Of a stretch of 64,000 bases of DNA, positions 28,101 to 37,240 are shown piece after piece. Every line of letters starts with the position of its first letter. Positions within the stretch are counted from its first letter, which is position 1. The position numbers and the translations under genes were made by a program. This DNA is from Thunnus maccoyii. Lineage: Eukaryota > Chordata > Actinopteri > Scombriformes > Scombridae. The stretch is from the NCBI RefSeq assembly GCF_910596095.1, contig NC_056544.1, positions 13,811,155 through 13,875,154 on the forward strand, read 5' to 3'. The notes under the pieces are model-generated. The model saw only the letters and a list, made by a program, of their open reading frames with translations, did not search any database and had not been told where the DNA came from.

Positions 28101-28230
28101 TCAGGGCCACGGTGCGGAAGCGTGCGCGGGCCTGGCTGGCTGTATTGGGGCTGGTGGCGTTCTGCTTGCTGTGCTCGCCGTTACGCGGGGCCTTCAGCCC
28201 GTGGTCTGTGCATGCGAAGGACACCTGCAT
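833..28230 (-). CDS. kcnab1: Potassium channel beta-1 subunit, Kv-beta-1.1 transcript (13 exons, 3' end missing)
   Basis: The product is a cytoplasmic auxiliary subunit that binds the T1 domain of Kv1 channels; its N-terminal ball blocks the pore and its core is an NADPH-binding aldo-keto reductase barrel. Reading the minus strand, exons at 28016-28230, 19360-19403, 15931-15968, 15131-15210, 14615-14659, 12939-12983, 11355-11398, 7484-7570, 2243-2328, 1570-1690, 1375-1469, 1117-1237 and 833-921 join in compatible phases to exactly 370 codons. The mammalian protein has about 401 residues, so only the last exon (about 30 residues) is missing, off the left edge. The catalytic tetrad is present as Asp117, Tyr122, Lys150 and Asn190. 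Cofactor-site motifs GTSRWS, CEQAEYH, WSPLACG and TENLGAI are also present. The N-terminus MQVSFACT, with the redox-sensitive Cys7, identifies beta-1 rather than beta-2 or beta-3. Whether it is the a or b fish paralogue cannot be decided here. Confidence 0.96.
1117..1237 (-). CDS. kcnab1: kcnab1 exon 12
   Basis: This 121-base exon codes for [17 protein letters not shown] and [10 protein letters not shown], helices near the C-terminal end of the barrel. Acceptor CTTCCAG and donor GTAAGT flank it. Confidence 0.95.
1375..1469 (-). CDS. kcnab1: kcnab1 exon 11
   Basis: This 95-base exon codes for [20 protein letters not shown] followed by [11 protein letters not shown]. It includes the Trp-Ser-Pro-Leu and Lys/Arg residues that line the NADPH phosphates. 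The intron to exon 10 is only 100 bases long. Confidence 0.95.
1570..1690 (-). CDS. kcnab1: kcnab1 exon 10 (followed by a GC donor)
   Basis: This 121-base exon codes for residues 229-269, including [20 protein letters not shown] and ELYHKI. Acceptor ATTAG is normal, but the donor reads AG|GCAAGT, a GC-AG intron. Phase and protein homology require this junction, since the Gly codon is completed by the next exon's GT. Confidence 0.95.
1691..2242 (-). other. kcnab1 intron 9
   Basis: A 552-base AT-rich intron between exons 9 and 10. It has normal GTGAGTG and ATTAG boundaries and nothing else recognisable. Confidence 0.85.
2243..2328 (-). CDS. kcnab1: kcnab1 exon 9
   Basis: This 86-base exon codes for [13 protein letters not shown] followed by [14 protein letters not shown]. 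The GTSRW motif contains the Ser-Arg pair that contacts NADPH in Kv-beta-2. It ends on a codon boundary before donor GTGAGTG. Confidence 0.95.
3816..3975. repeat. Decayed fragment related to the fold-back MITE
   Basis: Contains the start AAAGGAACAGTTTACC and the internal GGACAGAGCTAGGCCAGCTG-type block also seen at 4390-4460 and 33650-33720. It abuts the larger palindromic element. This is a sequence-similarity call; the boundaries are approximate. Confidence 0.55.
3976..4622. mobile_element. Long palindromic (fold-back) MITE-type element
   Basis: The left arm (about 3976-4240) pairs with the inverted right arm (about 4355-4622). Examples are GGAATAGTTAG at 4047 against CTAACTATTCC at 4539, ACATAACTAAGACTT on the left against AAGTCTTAGTTATGT on the right, and CACCTCTAAAGCTCAC against GTGAGCTTTAGAGGTG. 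There is no coding capacity. The right arm carries a short tandem repeat (GAACGTGAACAAGCGTA twice, 4492-4526). The internal block with GGAAACAG, CTGGCTCT and AGCTAAGCTAAC motifs is common in percomorph genomes, and related copies lie at 33306-33763 and 50480-50870. Confidence 0.75.
7484..7570 (-). CDS. kcnab1: kcnab1 exon 8 (catalytic Asn)
   Basis: This 87-base exon codes for residues 171-200, including [19 protein letters not shown]. It supplies Asn190 of the tetrad. Acceptor CTGCAG and donor GTGAGTGA flank it. Confidence 0.95.
7571..11354 (-). other. kcnab1 intron 7
   Basis: A 3.8-kb intron. Apart from a probable dispersed repeat at about 7740-8330, no gene or structured element is recognisable. 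Confidence 0.8.
7740..8330. repeat. Probable dispersed repeat of unknown class
   Basis: The block around 7770-7980 (GTTGAAATTCTTTGTG, then TCGGCCCGAACGAAATGATTGG and TTTGCACGCACTCTGCCCGTG-type wording) resembles an interspersed repeat I associate with percomorph fishes. The class is unknown to me. Boundaries and identity are inferred from memory, with no second copy in the window. Confidence 0.35.
11355..11398 (-). CDS. kcnab1: kcnab1 exon 7
   Basis: This 44-base exon codes for [14 protein letters not shown], strongly conserved in all Kv-beta proteins. Acceptor TTCCAG and donor GTAACA flank it. A CA repeat lies about 40 bases beyond the acceptor side. Confidence 0.94.
11439..11480. repeat. 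(AC)n microsatellite
   Basis: A nearly pure AC tract interrupted by two AAC units, inside kcnab1 intron 6, about 40 bases from exon 7. Confidence 0.95.
11850..11942. repeat. Relic of a dispersed percomorph repeat
   Basis: Ends in TTTTTACTTTTACTCAAGTG followed by CTGAATACTTCCACC, a recurrent terminus of a fish interspersed repeat whose other parts appear at 52040-52170 and 57005-57330. Only this end remains. Confidence 0.5.
12939..12983 (-). CDS. kcnab1: kcnab1 exon 6 (catalytic Lys)
   Basis: This 45-base exon codes for [14 protein letters not shown] and supplies Lys150 of the catalytic tetrad. It is flanked by acceptor CCCTCAG and donor GTAAGT. A (TG)n tract lies 67 bases beyond the exon on its acceptor side, inside the upstream intron. 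Confidence 0.95.
13051..13108. repeat. (TG)n microsatellite
   Basis: 29 uninterrupted TG units, followed by CA and a further TG run, 67 bases upstream of exon 6 on the transcribed strand. Confidence 0.97.
13796..14536 (+). mobile_element. Tc1/mariner-type transposon relic
   Basis: The left end CACTACATTATATGACCAA and right end TTTGGCAATGTGTTGTA are degenerate inverted termini of a common fish Tc1-like family. Between 14220 and 14470, on the plus strand, lies a decayed stretch of transposase (AACCCCATCTAACACCTTTG, then TGGGAGCAAATTCCTGCTGC), matching the conserved Pro-Asp-Leu-Asn-Pro-Ile-x-x-Leu-Trp region near the end of the DDE domain. The frame is broken and most of the transposase is gone, so it cannot move by itself. 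Confidence 0.65.
14615..14659 (-). CDS. kcnab1: kcnab1 exon 5
   Basis: This 45-base exon codes for [14 protein letters not shown]. The mammalian Kv-beta proteins have Gly where Cys139 stands here (KKKGW). Acceptor TTTACAG and donor GTAAAG are good, and the phases fit both neighbours. Confidence 0.93.
14660..15130 (-). other. kcnab1 intron 4
   Basis: A 471-base intron with normal boundaries (donor GTGAGTG, acceptor TTTACAG). Nothing else is recognisable. Confidence 0.85.
15131..15210 (-). CDS. kcnab1: kcnab1 exon 4 (catalytic Asp and Tyr)
   Basis: This 80-base exon codes for residues 100-126 and contains [13 protein letters not shown]. It supplies Asp117 and Tyr122 of the aldo-keto reductase tetrad. 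Mammalian beta-1 has AAGK where this copy has SGGK. The donor is GTGAGTG. Confidence 0.95.
15211..15930 (-). other. kcnab1 intron 3
   Basis: A 720-base intron with a run of 14 C at about 15588-15601. No gene. Confidence 0.85.
15931..15968 (-). CDS. kcnab1: kcnab1 exon 3
   Basis: This 38-base micro-exon codes for [12 protein letters not shown], part of the cofactor-binding start of the reductase barrel. It is flanked by acceptor CCAACAG and donor GTAAG and ends on a codon boundary. Confidence 0.95.
15969..19359 (-). other. kcnab1 intron 2
   Basis: A 3.4-kb intron made partly of diverged local duplicates (see 17455-18560). A CA tract lies at 19270-19290. No gene. Confidence 0.8.
17455..18560. 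repeat. Diverged local duplications within kcnab1 intron 2
   Basis: Block a (about 17455-17740) and block a' (about 18255-18560) share CAGTTTTTGTTA or AAGTTTTTGTTA, TCTGTCAC, ACTAATAAGA, GCAGCAGATC and the GAAACACAGAAACC end. Block b (about 17865-17960) and b' (about 18000-18105) share ACAGCACCTGTCA and AAAGAGG. A piece before b (TCAACCTTTCAATAGCTCCATTTCAG, split as 16497 and 17787 copies) also occurs at 16495-16575. The order is a-b-b'-a' in direct orientation. Boundaries are approximate. Confidence 0.6.
19360..19403 (-). CDS. kcnab1: kcnab1 exon 2 (first shared exon)
   Basis: This 44-base micro-exon codes for [14 protein letters not shown], the first beta strand of the barrel, and is shared by both N-terminal forms. 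Acceptor CATAG and donor GTGAGT flank it. It begins with the third base of an Arg codon and ends with the first base of a Gly codon. Confidence 0.95.
19404..28015 (-). other. kcnab1 intron 1
   Basis: An 8.6-kb intron between the Kv-beta-1.1 first exon and exon 2. It contains a GA tract (about 21926-21946) and a TG tract (about 23007-23029). None of the open frames resembles a known family. Confidence 0.8.
28016..28230 (-). CDS. kcnab1: kcnab1 first exon of the Kv-beta-1.1 form (inactivation ball)
   Basis: Codes for residues 1-71 plus two bases of Arg72. It opens with [13 protein letters not shown], close to the mammalian Kv-beta-1.1 ball peptide, keeps Cys7, and continues through [13 protein letters not shown] and [14 protein letters not shown], both hallmarks of this isoform. 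The donor GTACGT follows at 28015. An in-frame ATG lies 13 codons upstream (28269), but the family start is the one chosen. An acceptor-like CCAACAG ends two bases before the ATG, so a separate 5' UTR exon is possible. Confidence 0.93.
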
Positions 28231-29229
28231 GGCTGTTGGCAGAAACAAAAGCCACCAAAGCTGCTCCAAGACAAGGCTTTGCTTGTGTCCTTTTTATCTG
28301 TCCGGGGAATCCAGATGTTCTTATGTGAAGTTGAAAGTCAGTGATCCAGACCAGTTCTGCCTGGTGCTGCTGAATCTCATATGGCAGTCAGAGGCAGGAA
28401 TGAGGAAACATGAGATTGCTCAGTTTATTTTGGAAGAACTGATGTTACATCAAAATGAGACATAGCAGCGGCACAGTCCTGGTCAGTGAGTGAGGAGCTG
28501 AGACGGGGATCCTGCGAAGGTCTGACTCCACCTGAAAATATGAGAGGGGGTGGAGATGGAGAGAGAAGAGTGGAGGAGAGGAAGTACTGAATGAGTTGCT
28601 TAAAGAGTTGCCCAGTTAAGAAGAGAGAGGGAAAACATGTATGTCGCAGAGGTTACTAGGGTTAGGGTTAGAGGTGTACGGAGAAGAGAAAAATGTCCTG
28701 CTAAACCTAAAAGATGACCTGTGAAACCTCTTTGTATTTCCTTTTTCCAGGCTCTTTTCTCCAGTTTAATGCCCTCTGCTCACATTTCTAAGCTCATTCA
28801 ACGTGACAATATGAAGAATGAGAGCGATTCTGCCCTAGTTTTGCTTGTCTTTCTATCTCATTTTCCTCTTTCTCTTTCTGTCCTGATCTTATCTTCCTCA
28901 CTTTATCCATGTTGTGTGCTATTCCTATTCCAATTATAATTCTGTCTCTTGCTTATATATGATTAGTCTGTTTCTGCTTACAGCCTTCTCTAACATTTTT
29001 CTCTTTCAGGTGTTTAAGAGGGTTTTTTTTGTCAGGCTGACTGGAGTTGTGGGTGTCTGGGGAGTCTTTCTTGCCCTCCAACCAGCTAAGCCTTTTAGTC
29101 AACACCTGGAGTGAGGAGAACAACACTGCACCACCACAGTGTGTTTTCGACACAGTACACAAAGACACACACACACACACACACACTATCACAGACACTC
29201 TTCTCTCTTGTCACACATCTAAAAATTAA

Positions 29230-29630
29230 GGTCATGCTTTCACAGAAAAGCATATGCTTACAAATCTGTACTGTACACTCACAAATCTTCTCTGTTGTAC
29301 AGCTGGATTTGCATCCACTTACAACACACTCATAATACATACACTGAAGCCAAATCTTTACTGGTCGAAGTGTTCTTACACACAGTGAGTTGTCAGTGGT
29401 CCATTTGAAAGAAGATGAGGCAAGATGAGATTCTTGATTGACGTGTGCTCTCCTGCAACTTTGAGATGAGACAAGCGATGTTACACAGCAAGCAGAGGTC
29501 CCAGAAAGATCCACATCCCAACAGAAGCAGCAGCAGCAGCAGCAGCAGTGTTTCCAGCAGCTGTCCTCAGACCCAGCAACCAGCCTTGTCCCGTCTCCAA
29601 AGTCCTCTAGCAAGTAACACAGCTTTTATG
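29230..29630. repeat. Segment with a second copy at 43702-43945
   Basis: GGTCATGCTTTCAC is followed by GAAAAGCATATGCTTACAAA and CTGTACACTCACAAAT. After a gap, GATCCACATCCCAA with AGC repeats and AACACAGCTTTTATGG recurs in the same order and orientation at 43702-43945. In both places a CA tract precedes it. This suggests a dispersed repeat or an old segmental copy. Confidence 0.7.
29525..29549. repeat. (AGC)n microsatellite
   Basis: About eight AGC units. The corresponding position in the 43.8-kb copy has only three or four units. Confidence 0.9.
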
Positions 29631-29897
29631 GTCCCCGGCTGTGCAGCAATAATGCTCTGTTTAATAAAGGGACTCTGGAATGGTAATGGACAAGCGAAGA
29701 GGAGGAAAAAGGAGGATGCATGGTGCACCTCACTTCAGAGAAAAGAGGACAGATGCAGTGAGGAGGCGAGGAGCAGCGCGTGTTGAGCGTGGAGAGGGAG
29801 CCAGGCGCTGAATGAGGGAGAGAGACAGTGTGTATAGGCTACTGGCTCTGACTGACTGGCTGAAAGAACTGCAGTGTTTTTCACTATAGTGCCACAC

Positions 29898-29901
<4 letters not shown>

Positions 29902-29939
<38 letters not shown>
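29902..29939. repeat. (GA)n microsatellite
   Basis: 19 uninterrupted GA units, about 1.7 kb upstream of the Kv-beta-1.1 start on the transcribed strand. Confidence 0.95.
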
Positions 29940-29942
<3 letters not shown>

Positions 29943-31149
29943 GAGAGATGAAGGTACAGTCTGAATGGAAATCCAGAGATCTGAGCTGAGGTGATGTGAG
30001 TTGATATGTGTGTGTTCATTTATTTACTGAAAAACGCCTCAGGCAGGATGTTATGGTGGTATATTGTGGTTGATTACAGTAACCTACATTTGAACGTCAT
30101 AGGCACGCTTCACTTCACTGTGGACGACTTAGGAGGCTTTTTTTTTGCTACCGCCTCTTTATGCTGTCTGCTGTTACAGTGCATGCCCTCTTTACACTGC
30201 AGTTACCTTTGTAATTATGTAACAAGCACTCACTTCCAGTCTATGACCCCTGTACAAACAACATATTCTCACACCACTTCATGTTATGTACTGTGAAAAA
30301 TGACTGTAGTTCATTTCAGGCTCGAAAAGGACCAAGAAAGACCTCCTTGACACTGGCTTCTCAAAGCAGATGTTGAGCACAGACCAGCTGAATTGGCACA
30401 GTGAAATAAAGCATAAACCAGGCAGTGTTCAGGCAGGCATCTTACTTTCCTCCCCCCACTGAGCAGTAATGTGACAATGCAGGATTTCATGCTTCATTGA
30501 ACATCTACGAACCTTGAGGCCAATACAGTTTTATTTATATCCTTGTGATTGCATTCGATAGTGTTTATCGTGTAAAAATCAGTTCAGCGGAGCCCTGTTG
30601 TTTTTAACGTTGAGGAAAGCTTCTGGGTCGGATGGAGCAACTGGGGAGTTAGGTTGCTCAGGATGACTGGTAAGATTTTTATACATGTTGTGAAACTATA
30701 TGTTGTGTGATAAAATGTCTGATATGAGGTTATTCCTTTTTACAAGTGCTTGTAATGCACATGAAAACAGCAGACTTGGCAGCTCTAGCGTTGATTGACA
30801 TCTGTGACTGACAGTTTGCTCACATGCTGCTGTCCTCAGTTCCTAGACTGTCACTGTCTCGGACTTTTGGAACTTGTGCTTAAAGAATAAACATTCTGAT
30901 TGTGATTTTTCTCCAGATACGCCGTTCTACCATGTTTGTGGTTAAGAGGTTAAACTAAAAGGATGCTGTCATGAAATATTTCAGAAAATTCAATGTTACT
31001 TGATTACGATACCTGTTTAGCACAGTTTAGCTAAAGTTGCTAACATTAGCGCCAGTGTATACCACTTGGTGTTCCCAGTAAGCAAGCATTTGCTTTGGTC
31101 TGAGGTAGCAGGGCATGTTTCCAGAGCGTGAAAGGCAACACCACGCACT

Positions 31150-31400
31150 CATTATGTTAGAAGGTCCTGGCTCCAAACAGAAAAGTCGGCGCCAACCATA
31201 ATCAGCAGCTCGGCTTCAAACCAGCTTCAATGCAAACCAATGGATGATGTCACACCTCACTACATCCATCTTTATATACAGTCTATGATTTGAAGTCCCA
31301 AGCTGAAATAACCCTGATGACATCATCAAGGTTATTTTTACAGACTTAGGAAAGCTCGATACAGAAAATTGGTGGAGTGCCCTTTTAAAATCACTCTCCC
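31150..31400. repeat. Dispersed percomorph repeat
   Basis: Contains GATGATGTCACACC and then CATCCATCTTTATATACAGT, which I recognise as hallmarks of a widespread fish interspersed repeat. A 142-residue minus-strand open frame running through it is therefore not taken as a gene. Confidence 0.55.
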
Positions 31401-32596
31401 TTTTAGAAAAACTAAAAAATAGCAGCCATATCTCTGGTGTTATGCCATTTCTACAGATTCTACAGCCTCTTTGCCTGCCCGAAAACCTTGTTTTGGCCTG
31501 ATCATGTTGCTGTGTGATGCTCTGGAGAGGTAACAGCTCGGTAGGACAAAGCTGCAAACATCCCTCTAATGTCACCAGCACCTCCAAGGCTACAACTTCC
31601 TCCCTGTCGATCCCATTTAAAAGTGTGTCAGTCAAAAGCGTCAACTAGAACTGTTACACACTCTCAGCTGAAATCCCCAGTAGGCGATAACACTGTTACC
31701 CTGAGGCAAACCGCTCTGCCTTAATTGCTCCAGTAAGACTCTATAATAGACTTCGGAAACTTAAGACACAAACCTCCATACAGTGAGTGCGCACATGTTG
31801 AAATAGATGAGCAACCATGACACTGCACTGAGGAGACTGATAAATCCCTCTAATATAACCCTCGATTCCCTACAGTTTGGAACATCTGTCAGTGTAGCTT
31901 GATAGCGCTGCCTGTGTTTCACCAAAATACTGCATCCATTTAAATAGAGAACAATTATTCCCTATACTGATAAACCTCTCAGTAACATCAGATTCCATGT
32001 CACATAATTACAGCCTTGTAAACAGTCTGCTGCTTGACTAAAAGATTTGTGTGTTCCACATCTTATTCTTGTGCTCGAAAGGCTATTCAATGTCTAATAG
32101 ATAGTTTTCCTTATCAGCACTAACCTCCTGTTGAGAAAATGAGAGATAATGAGGGGGAAAACCTTTCCAAGCTGTCTGTGATGTCACTGCTGCTGCAGTC
32201 CCACTCTCTCTGCTCGATCACTTCTTTCTCTATGTATTTTCCTCTGCATTCGACCTTTTGCTCACGTTCTGTCTGTCTGTTATCTCCTCTCTCTACTCAA
32301 AATCACTATTTAACATGGCACTCTTGCTCTCTCTCACTCCAAGTCGACAGTCTTTCCCCTGTGCTGCAGATTAGACCCGGAGCCCATGTCATTGTGATGC
32401 ACTGCGCGTACAACACCACAGAGGAAGAATTGGTTCTTAATCTGCCCTAATAGGGTCGTACTGACTCTGTGTAGACATAATGGTCACAGTTATTAGGCGC
32501 TACAAATTTCACTGCAGGCCAGAAAACATGCATGAAATACTGATGAAGAAGCTCAACTCTCAAGTTGATATTATATGTGAAAATGCCTGGTCACTG

Positions 32597-32623
32597 TCAT
32601 CATCATCATCATCATCATCATCA
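32597..32623. repeat. (TCA)n microsatellite
   Basis: Nine ATC/TCA units, followed to about 32810 by loosely repetitive ATC/ATT-rich sequence. Confidence 0.9.
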
Positions 32624-33305
32624 CCACTACCACATCCATCCTTCATCAACAGCACAAAAACCTTCTATTTTGTCATCTACTTATTATCACCACCTCATTA
32701 TCATAATCATCCCATTACTATTATTACCATTATCATCATCATTTCAGCCACCACCATTATGACCATCAGCATTATTATCGGTCCATCTTCTGCCACAACC
32801 TCATCTACTGCAGGTTTGAATCCACTGCACATGGTGACACTGATGCATGTTGACGTCTTTATTGTGACAGTCTCTACAGATGCCTACGTGTCTGCCCAGC
32901 AGGCATATGGCTTCATAGCGGTGTGATATTGAGTGATAGAGGGAAGTGGATGCACAGCCATTTATTTCTAATGGTAAAGCAATCAGTGGTTTATAGATTC
33001 AGTATTGATGAAATGTTTGTGTACCTGCAGAGTATCGACATCATGATAAATGGCTCGCAAGCTCATTTTGGAGTTTTAGTCTATTGGTATCACGTGTTAC
33101 TGAAACTGATTTTGTCTGAAGAGGTAACAGCTCATCTTAAATGCTCTGGGGGCAGGATTTTGTTTGAGTTTGCAATAAAACACTTAGGTCAGCACAGTTT
33201 TACAGTGTTATGCATCATGCAGATATAAGCTGTGTATGCACAAATCAAATTCATTGATTTGTTATCATCAGTTGGGTTACATAGCCAACGTTCTGAAGAG
33301 GGTAA

Positions 33306-33763
33306 CTATTAAAGACATTTTTTTCCCAACATTTTGCGAAATATGCTTATTAACTTTCTTGCTGAGAGTTAGATGAGAAGAAGAGGAAGCTACAGCCAGC
33401 AGGTGATTAGCTTAGCTTAGCATGAGGACTTAAAACAGAGGGAAAAAGCTAGCCTCCAAAGATTAAAGATACCCTCCAGACATGTTTTAAGAGATATGAA
33501 ACATATTAAAAAATATTTTAAAAATGCTCTGCTTGTACCCCCAAAGCTATAATTAACACATTAACACTGAAGTTTTAGTGCAGATAAAATTAACAAAATA
33601 TAATGTGGTAATAAATCAAGTTTAGAGGTACTGAGAAGTTGATTTTCTAAAACTTTGGACAGAGCTAGTTCGGCTGTTTCCCTCAGCTCCCAGTCTTCAT
33701 GCTAAGCTAAGCTCCCAGCTGCAGCTTCATATTTAGCCCAAAATGTTAAATTATTCCTTTAAA
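33306..33763. mobile_element. MITE-type element related to the one at 4 kb
   Basis: Starts ATTAAAGACATTTTTTTCCC and ends AATGTTAAATTATTCCTTTAA. The inner blocks TTAGCTTAGCATGAGGACTT and, inverted, CATGCTAAGCTAAGCTCCCAG pair with each other and match the 3976-4622 element. Non-coding. Confidence 0.7.
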
Positions 33764-34697
33764 AGTGATCATCATGTTGAAAACTCTTAAAAGTTCATGC
33801 TTTTGATGTGCAGTCAAGGTACAATCCAAATATACACTCATGCGGTTCTAACTCTTCACACAATCAATCAAAATCATATCTACTGGGAAATATACTGAGT
33901 ATTTGGAAACATACAATACATTGCGCATCCAGAAACAGAGAAAGACAATTGGACTTTGGCAAATACTTGAATACCCCAGCCACACATCCATCCTGTTTTT
34001 AACATTTCAGAAACAGCACACAGCAATTCTGGAAAATGCTCCATTTAATAAAATATCAGATCAGATATTGCTGATAGATCTATTCCTGCTTTGCAATGAC
34101 AATCAGCTCTAACATGAGGCTTGCTTCATTATTTATTCAAATCTTCAATCTTTCCAAAGTACACCTTAAACCTGCCGAAGCCACTGAAGACATTGCAATA
34201 TGTCTGATGGTGGCTTCATGTGCCTTTCACGTCAAGTCTAATTACGGAGGGGAATTATTGCTGGGTCTCGCTGTGCTAAGAAGGACCCTTCCCTATCAGG
34301 AGATGATGTAAAGCATTAGGTATTTAACAGGACAGGGACCTCGCTGAGCAGTGTTAAACTTTAATCCTAACTTCCAGTGGTTTATAAATGATACAACTTG
34401 AAGTGAACTGACAAACAGGAGGCTGTTTACCCTGATTGGGCTCAGACTAACCCTTGAGCAGATCAAAAATTGCATAAAAACATGCAGCATATGGAAACAA
34501 CATGACATGAAAAGCTGGCATGAAAAATACCCAGAAATGATGCAAAATGCAAGTAATGCAAAACATGTGCACTGTAGCTCTACATCTACAAGCTCTCTAT
34601 GACTATATTAGATAATAGTCTGAATTTACAGCACTAATCTGAATGTGCTAGATTTTTATTTTTAAGTGCATGCACCCCTCTTCAGAACATATCCTAC

Positions 34698-34954
34698 CTG
34701 TAGACCATGCTGGCACAAGGATGGGGAGATGCCTGGAAAAAATGGCTGTGAACATGAAGAAGCTCCTCTAAACTTTGCTGCTCTCGAACTCTGATGGCGT
34801 CGAAGCTTCCTGGAAGACAGCTGGTGGGGCTTGAGGGGGGCACCCTGGTTCCTGCCCCCTGCCTCTGCTGAATGGTACTGGGGCAGCGATCCAGCCTCGG
34901 CCCCCCTCTCTGCCTGGACACGGGGATCTCACTGCAGGCCGCCTTGAGATACAT
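34698..34954 (-). CDS. kcnab1: kcnab1 alternative first exon, Kv-beta-1.2-like N-terminus
   Basis: An open frame begins MYLKAACSEIPVSR and ends CASMVYR at a GT donor (GTAGGAT). The start resembles the mammalian Kv-beta-1.2 start (MHLYKPACADIPS type), the EELLHVH stretch resembles its later EKFLRVH segment, and the MVYR end matches its MAYR junction with NLGKSG. The 257 bases leave two bases of an Arg codon, exactly the phase of the Kv-beta-1.1 exon, so both can splice to 19360-19403. The middle (Pro, Arg and Gln rich) is not obviously conserved. An in-frame ATG eight codons upstream (34978) could add MTDKVDSN. The separate position 6.5 kb upstream of the 1.1 exon suggests its own promoter. 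Confidence 0.8.
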
Positions 34955-35869
34955 GTTTGAATCAACCTTGTCTGTCACAGGCTAACAGGAGAGTTTCTTT
35001 TGTTAGCAAATCCTTTTCAATATATTTACTCGTCCTGTGGAGAGAGTCTGGCTTAAAAACATCTCCATGTAAGTACAATGCAATGCTGGTCATGCGGGAC
35101 CACAGAGTATATCCGTATTTGTTTGCTGAAGAGTTTTTGCCAACTCTAGGGCCAACAGAATGATTCAGAGCAATACCCTGACACAATTTCCATAGATATA
35201 TCAAACAAAGTGCACATGTGCATACACAAAGCCAAGGCAGCCGGGCAAACAGACTCACACAAATAAAATTAACGCGCTAATATTTACAGTATCAAAGGAG
35301 TGAGGAGGGTGGAAACTTCCCTGTGCCATACCTGTGATGTCAACTTTATTCTTAGATGATTGACAAGTTAAAAGACAAAGGCAGCTTTTGTTTGAGCTCC
35401 TGGTGGCTCCAGCGAGAGAAGCCTGCTTGTCTGAGAGGAAAGCCAAACAAAGCCATGCAGGGATATTTCTGTCTACTTGTCAGAAATACATCTGTTGTAT
35501 GCAGCACAGCTGATTCAAGTTGCAGCTGAGAATAAAATTTGATCCACTTAGTCTGCTCTGGCAACATTTCCTTAAAGCAAACGATTAAATGATGACAGAG
35601 ATGCACAAGTATTTGAACAAGATGTTTATTAATTGTGAATGCACAGATACTTGTGTTTTTATGGAGGGAACTCCACACATGAAGAGGAAACTTAATCCAT
35701 GTATGGCTGTTAAGAATTGTAATAAAAGTGCATTCTGCTGTGTATTTTTGAAATAAAAGTTGTAAGTATGTAACTTTTGAAAAAGAAATAGCACAATCCT
35801 CCTTCTGCAAATGAATAGTAGAATTCATAAGCAATAAAACAAACCCTCGCTCAGTTCAATACACTCAGA

Positions 35870-37240
35870 GGTTTTGCTGCTACAGCCTGATTTAGACTGG
35901 TATGACCGGTAGCTTTTGGTCGCTAACGTTAGCAAATGTTAGCAAATTGTTAATAGATGTTGCTATTTACCTGACATAACTTGATCAATTTACTGACTTT
36001 ATGACTCATCTTTATTTTGGCAACTGTTAGACTACATTGTAGCATTTCAGTGTTTTTATTACAAAACTAAAAAAAGAACACATTTGTGTAATGTAGCATC
36101 ACATAGTGTCTTGTGTCCACAGTGGTCACTGTTTAGCAAAGAGTAAATAGTCTTTAACCTGCATTAATAGATTTTTTTGGCCAGTTGGGGGCAGTGGAAA
36201 CAAGTTGTGAACACAACAACATCATATAAATTTTTAAGCTGATATGTTGAACTTGTTAGCAAACAGTTCCTTATTTACATGTCCAACTGTTATGGAGCAA
36301 CATTATCATTCATTTGGAGTTGTGTTTCTGTCCACCTGGTGAATGTAAGTCCAAAGTTCACTCTCCATTAGCTCTGTTTTTGCTCTCTACCAACTCCTGA
36401 GGAAAAATATCTGGCTCTTCAGCTGCTAAATGCTCCATTATGTTCACCAGCTAGTTTGCTAACTGTGTCTGTTTGCTGTTTGGTGCTGAACAGTGGGTTT
36501 AGTATGCAGTGGGTTTTAGAGCTTTTCCCTGAAAACAACAGATTTTGCTGAAAATGACACTGAGCTGTGAGACTGAACCGTAACAGTAAAGTTGCAGCCG
36601 AACAGCTAAACACTAAGATGAAGCTCACTAAAAAACTTTGTAAAGCTGCAAAGTCGGATGATAATTCTCTGTAGGTTCATCACTGAGAGCTATGCCTGTC
36701 ACATTACATACAGTCATTTGATACATCGTTATTATTTCTCTTTTTTTGTATTATTCTTACTGGTCTCTCTTTTTCACTTTCAATTATATATTTTATCATC
36801 TACAGTTTTGCTATTGTCTGATATTTATTGTTGATTAGCCCTTTTTTAATTTGTTGCATTTCTTGCATTTTTAGTTTAACTGCTGGACACAAGATGTCTC
36901 CTACTTCCTTGTAAAATCAATTCTCAGTGTTTGTACACTGGAGGCTTCAAGGTTCCACATCACACTTGTGTAAGTTGAATATTGGACCAGGATTGGCTTC
37001 CAAACTAGTTGTTATGTCACAAATCACGCTCGTAGACCCTCCCCTTAAAATCTGTTTTTCTGTGAGCTCAGAGAAACTTTACACTTTCAGCAGATGAATG
37101 TGAAAACGTACTTCCAGTGTCAAACTCTGCACTTCATCATACTGGACAGTGAAGCTCAAACATCCAACTGTAGGAACAAGAACAAAAACACATTTTTGAG
37201 TGGAGGAGGACTTTTATACATTAGACTTAACAATTCTTTA
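35870..37240. repeat. Probable large dispersed repeat
   Basis: Wording such as AGTTGGGGGCAGTGGAAACA, GTTAGCAAACAGTTCCTTAT and AAGTTGCAGCCGAACAGCTA is typical of a high-copy percomorph repeat of uncertain class. There is no second copy in this window, so the call rests on recollection. Confidence 0.45.

Larger units (their letters stand above)
28231..34697. other. Region between the two kcnab1 first exons
   Basis: Promoter and 5' UTR of the 1.1 form must lie here near 28231, and the whole is an intron of the 1.2 form. It holds GA and AGC microsatellites, a segment duplicated at 43.7 kb, a dispersed repeat around 31.1-31.4 kb, and a MITE relative at 33.3 kb. No coding exon is recognised. Confidence 0.7.

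Noticed and set aside
27889-28344. 151-residue plus-strand open frame over the Kv-beta-1.1 exon
   Set aside because: It is the antisense shadow of the GC-rich kcnab1 exon.
29095-29613. 172-residue minus-strand open frame
   Set aside because: It contains Cys and Val runs from AGC and CA repeats and lies in a duplicated repeat-like segment. The conserved piece is noted as a finding, but the whole frame is not supported as a gene.
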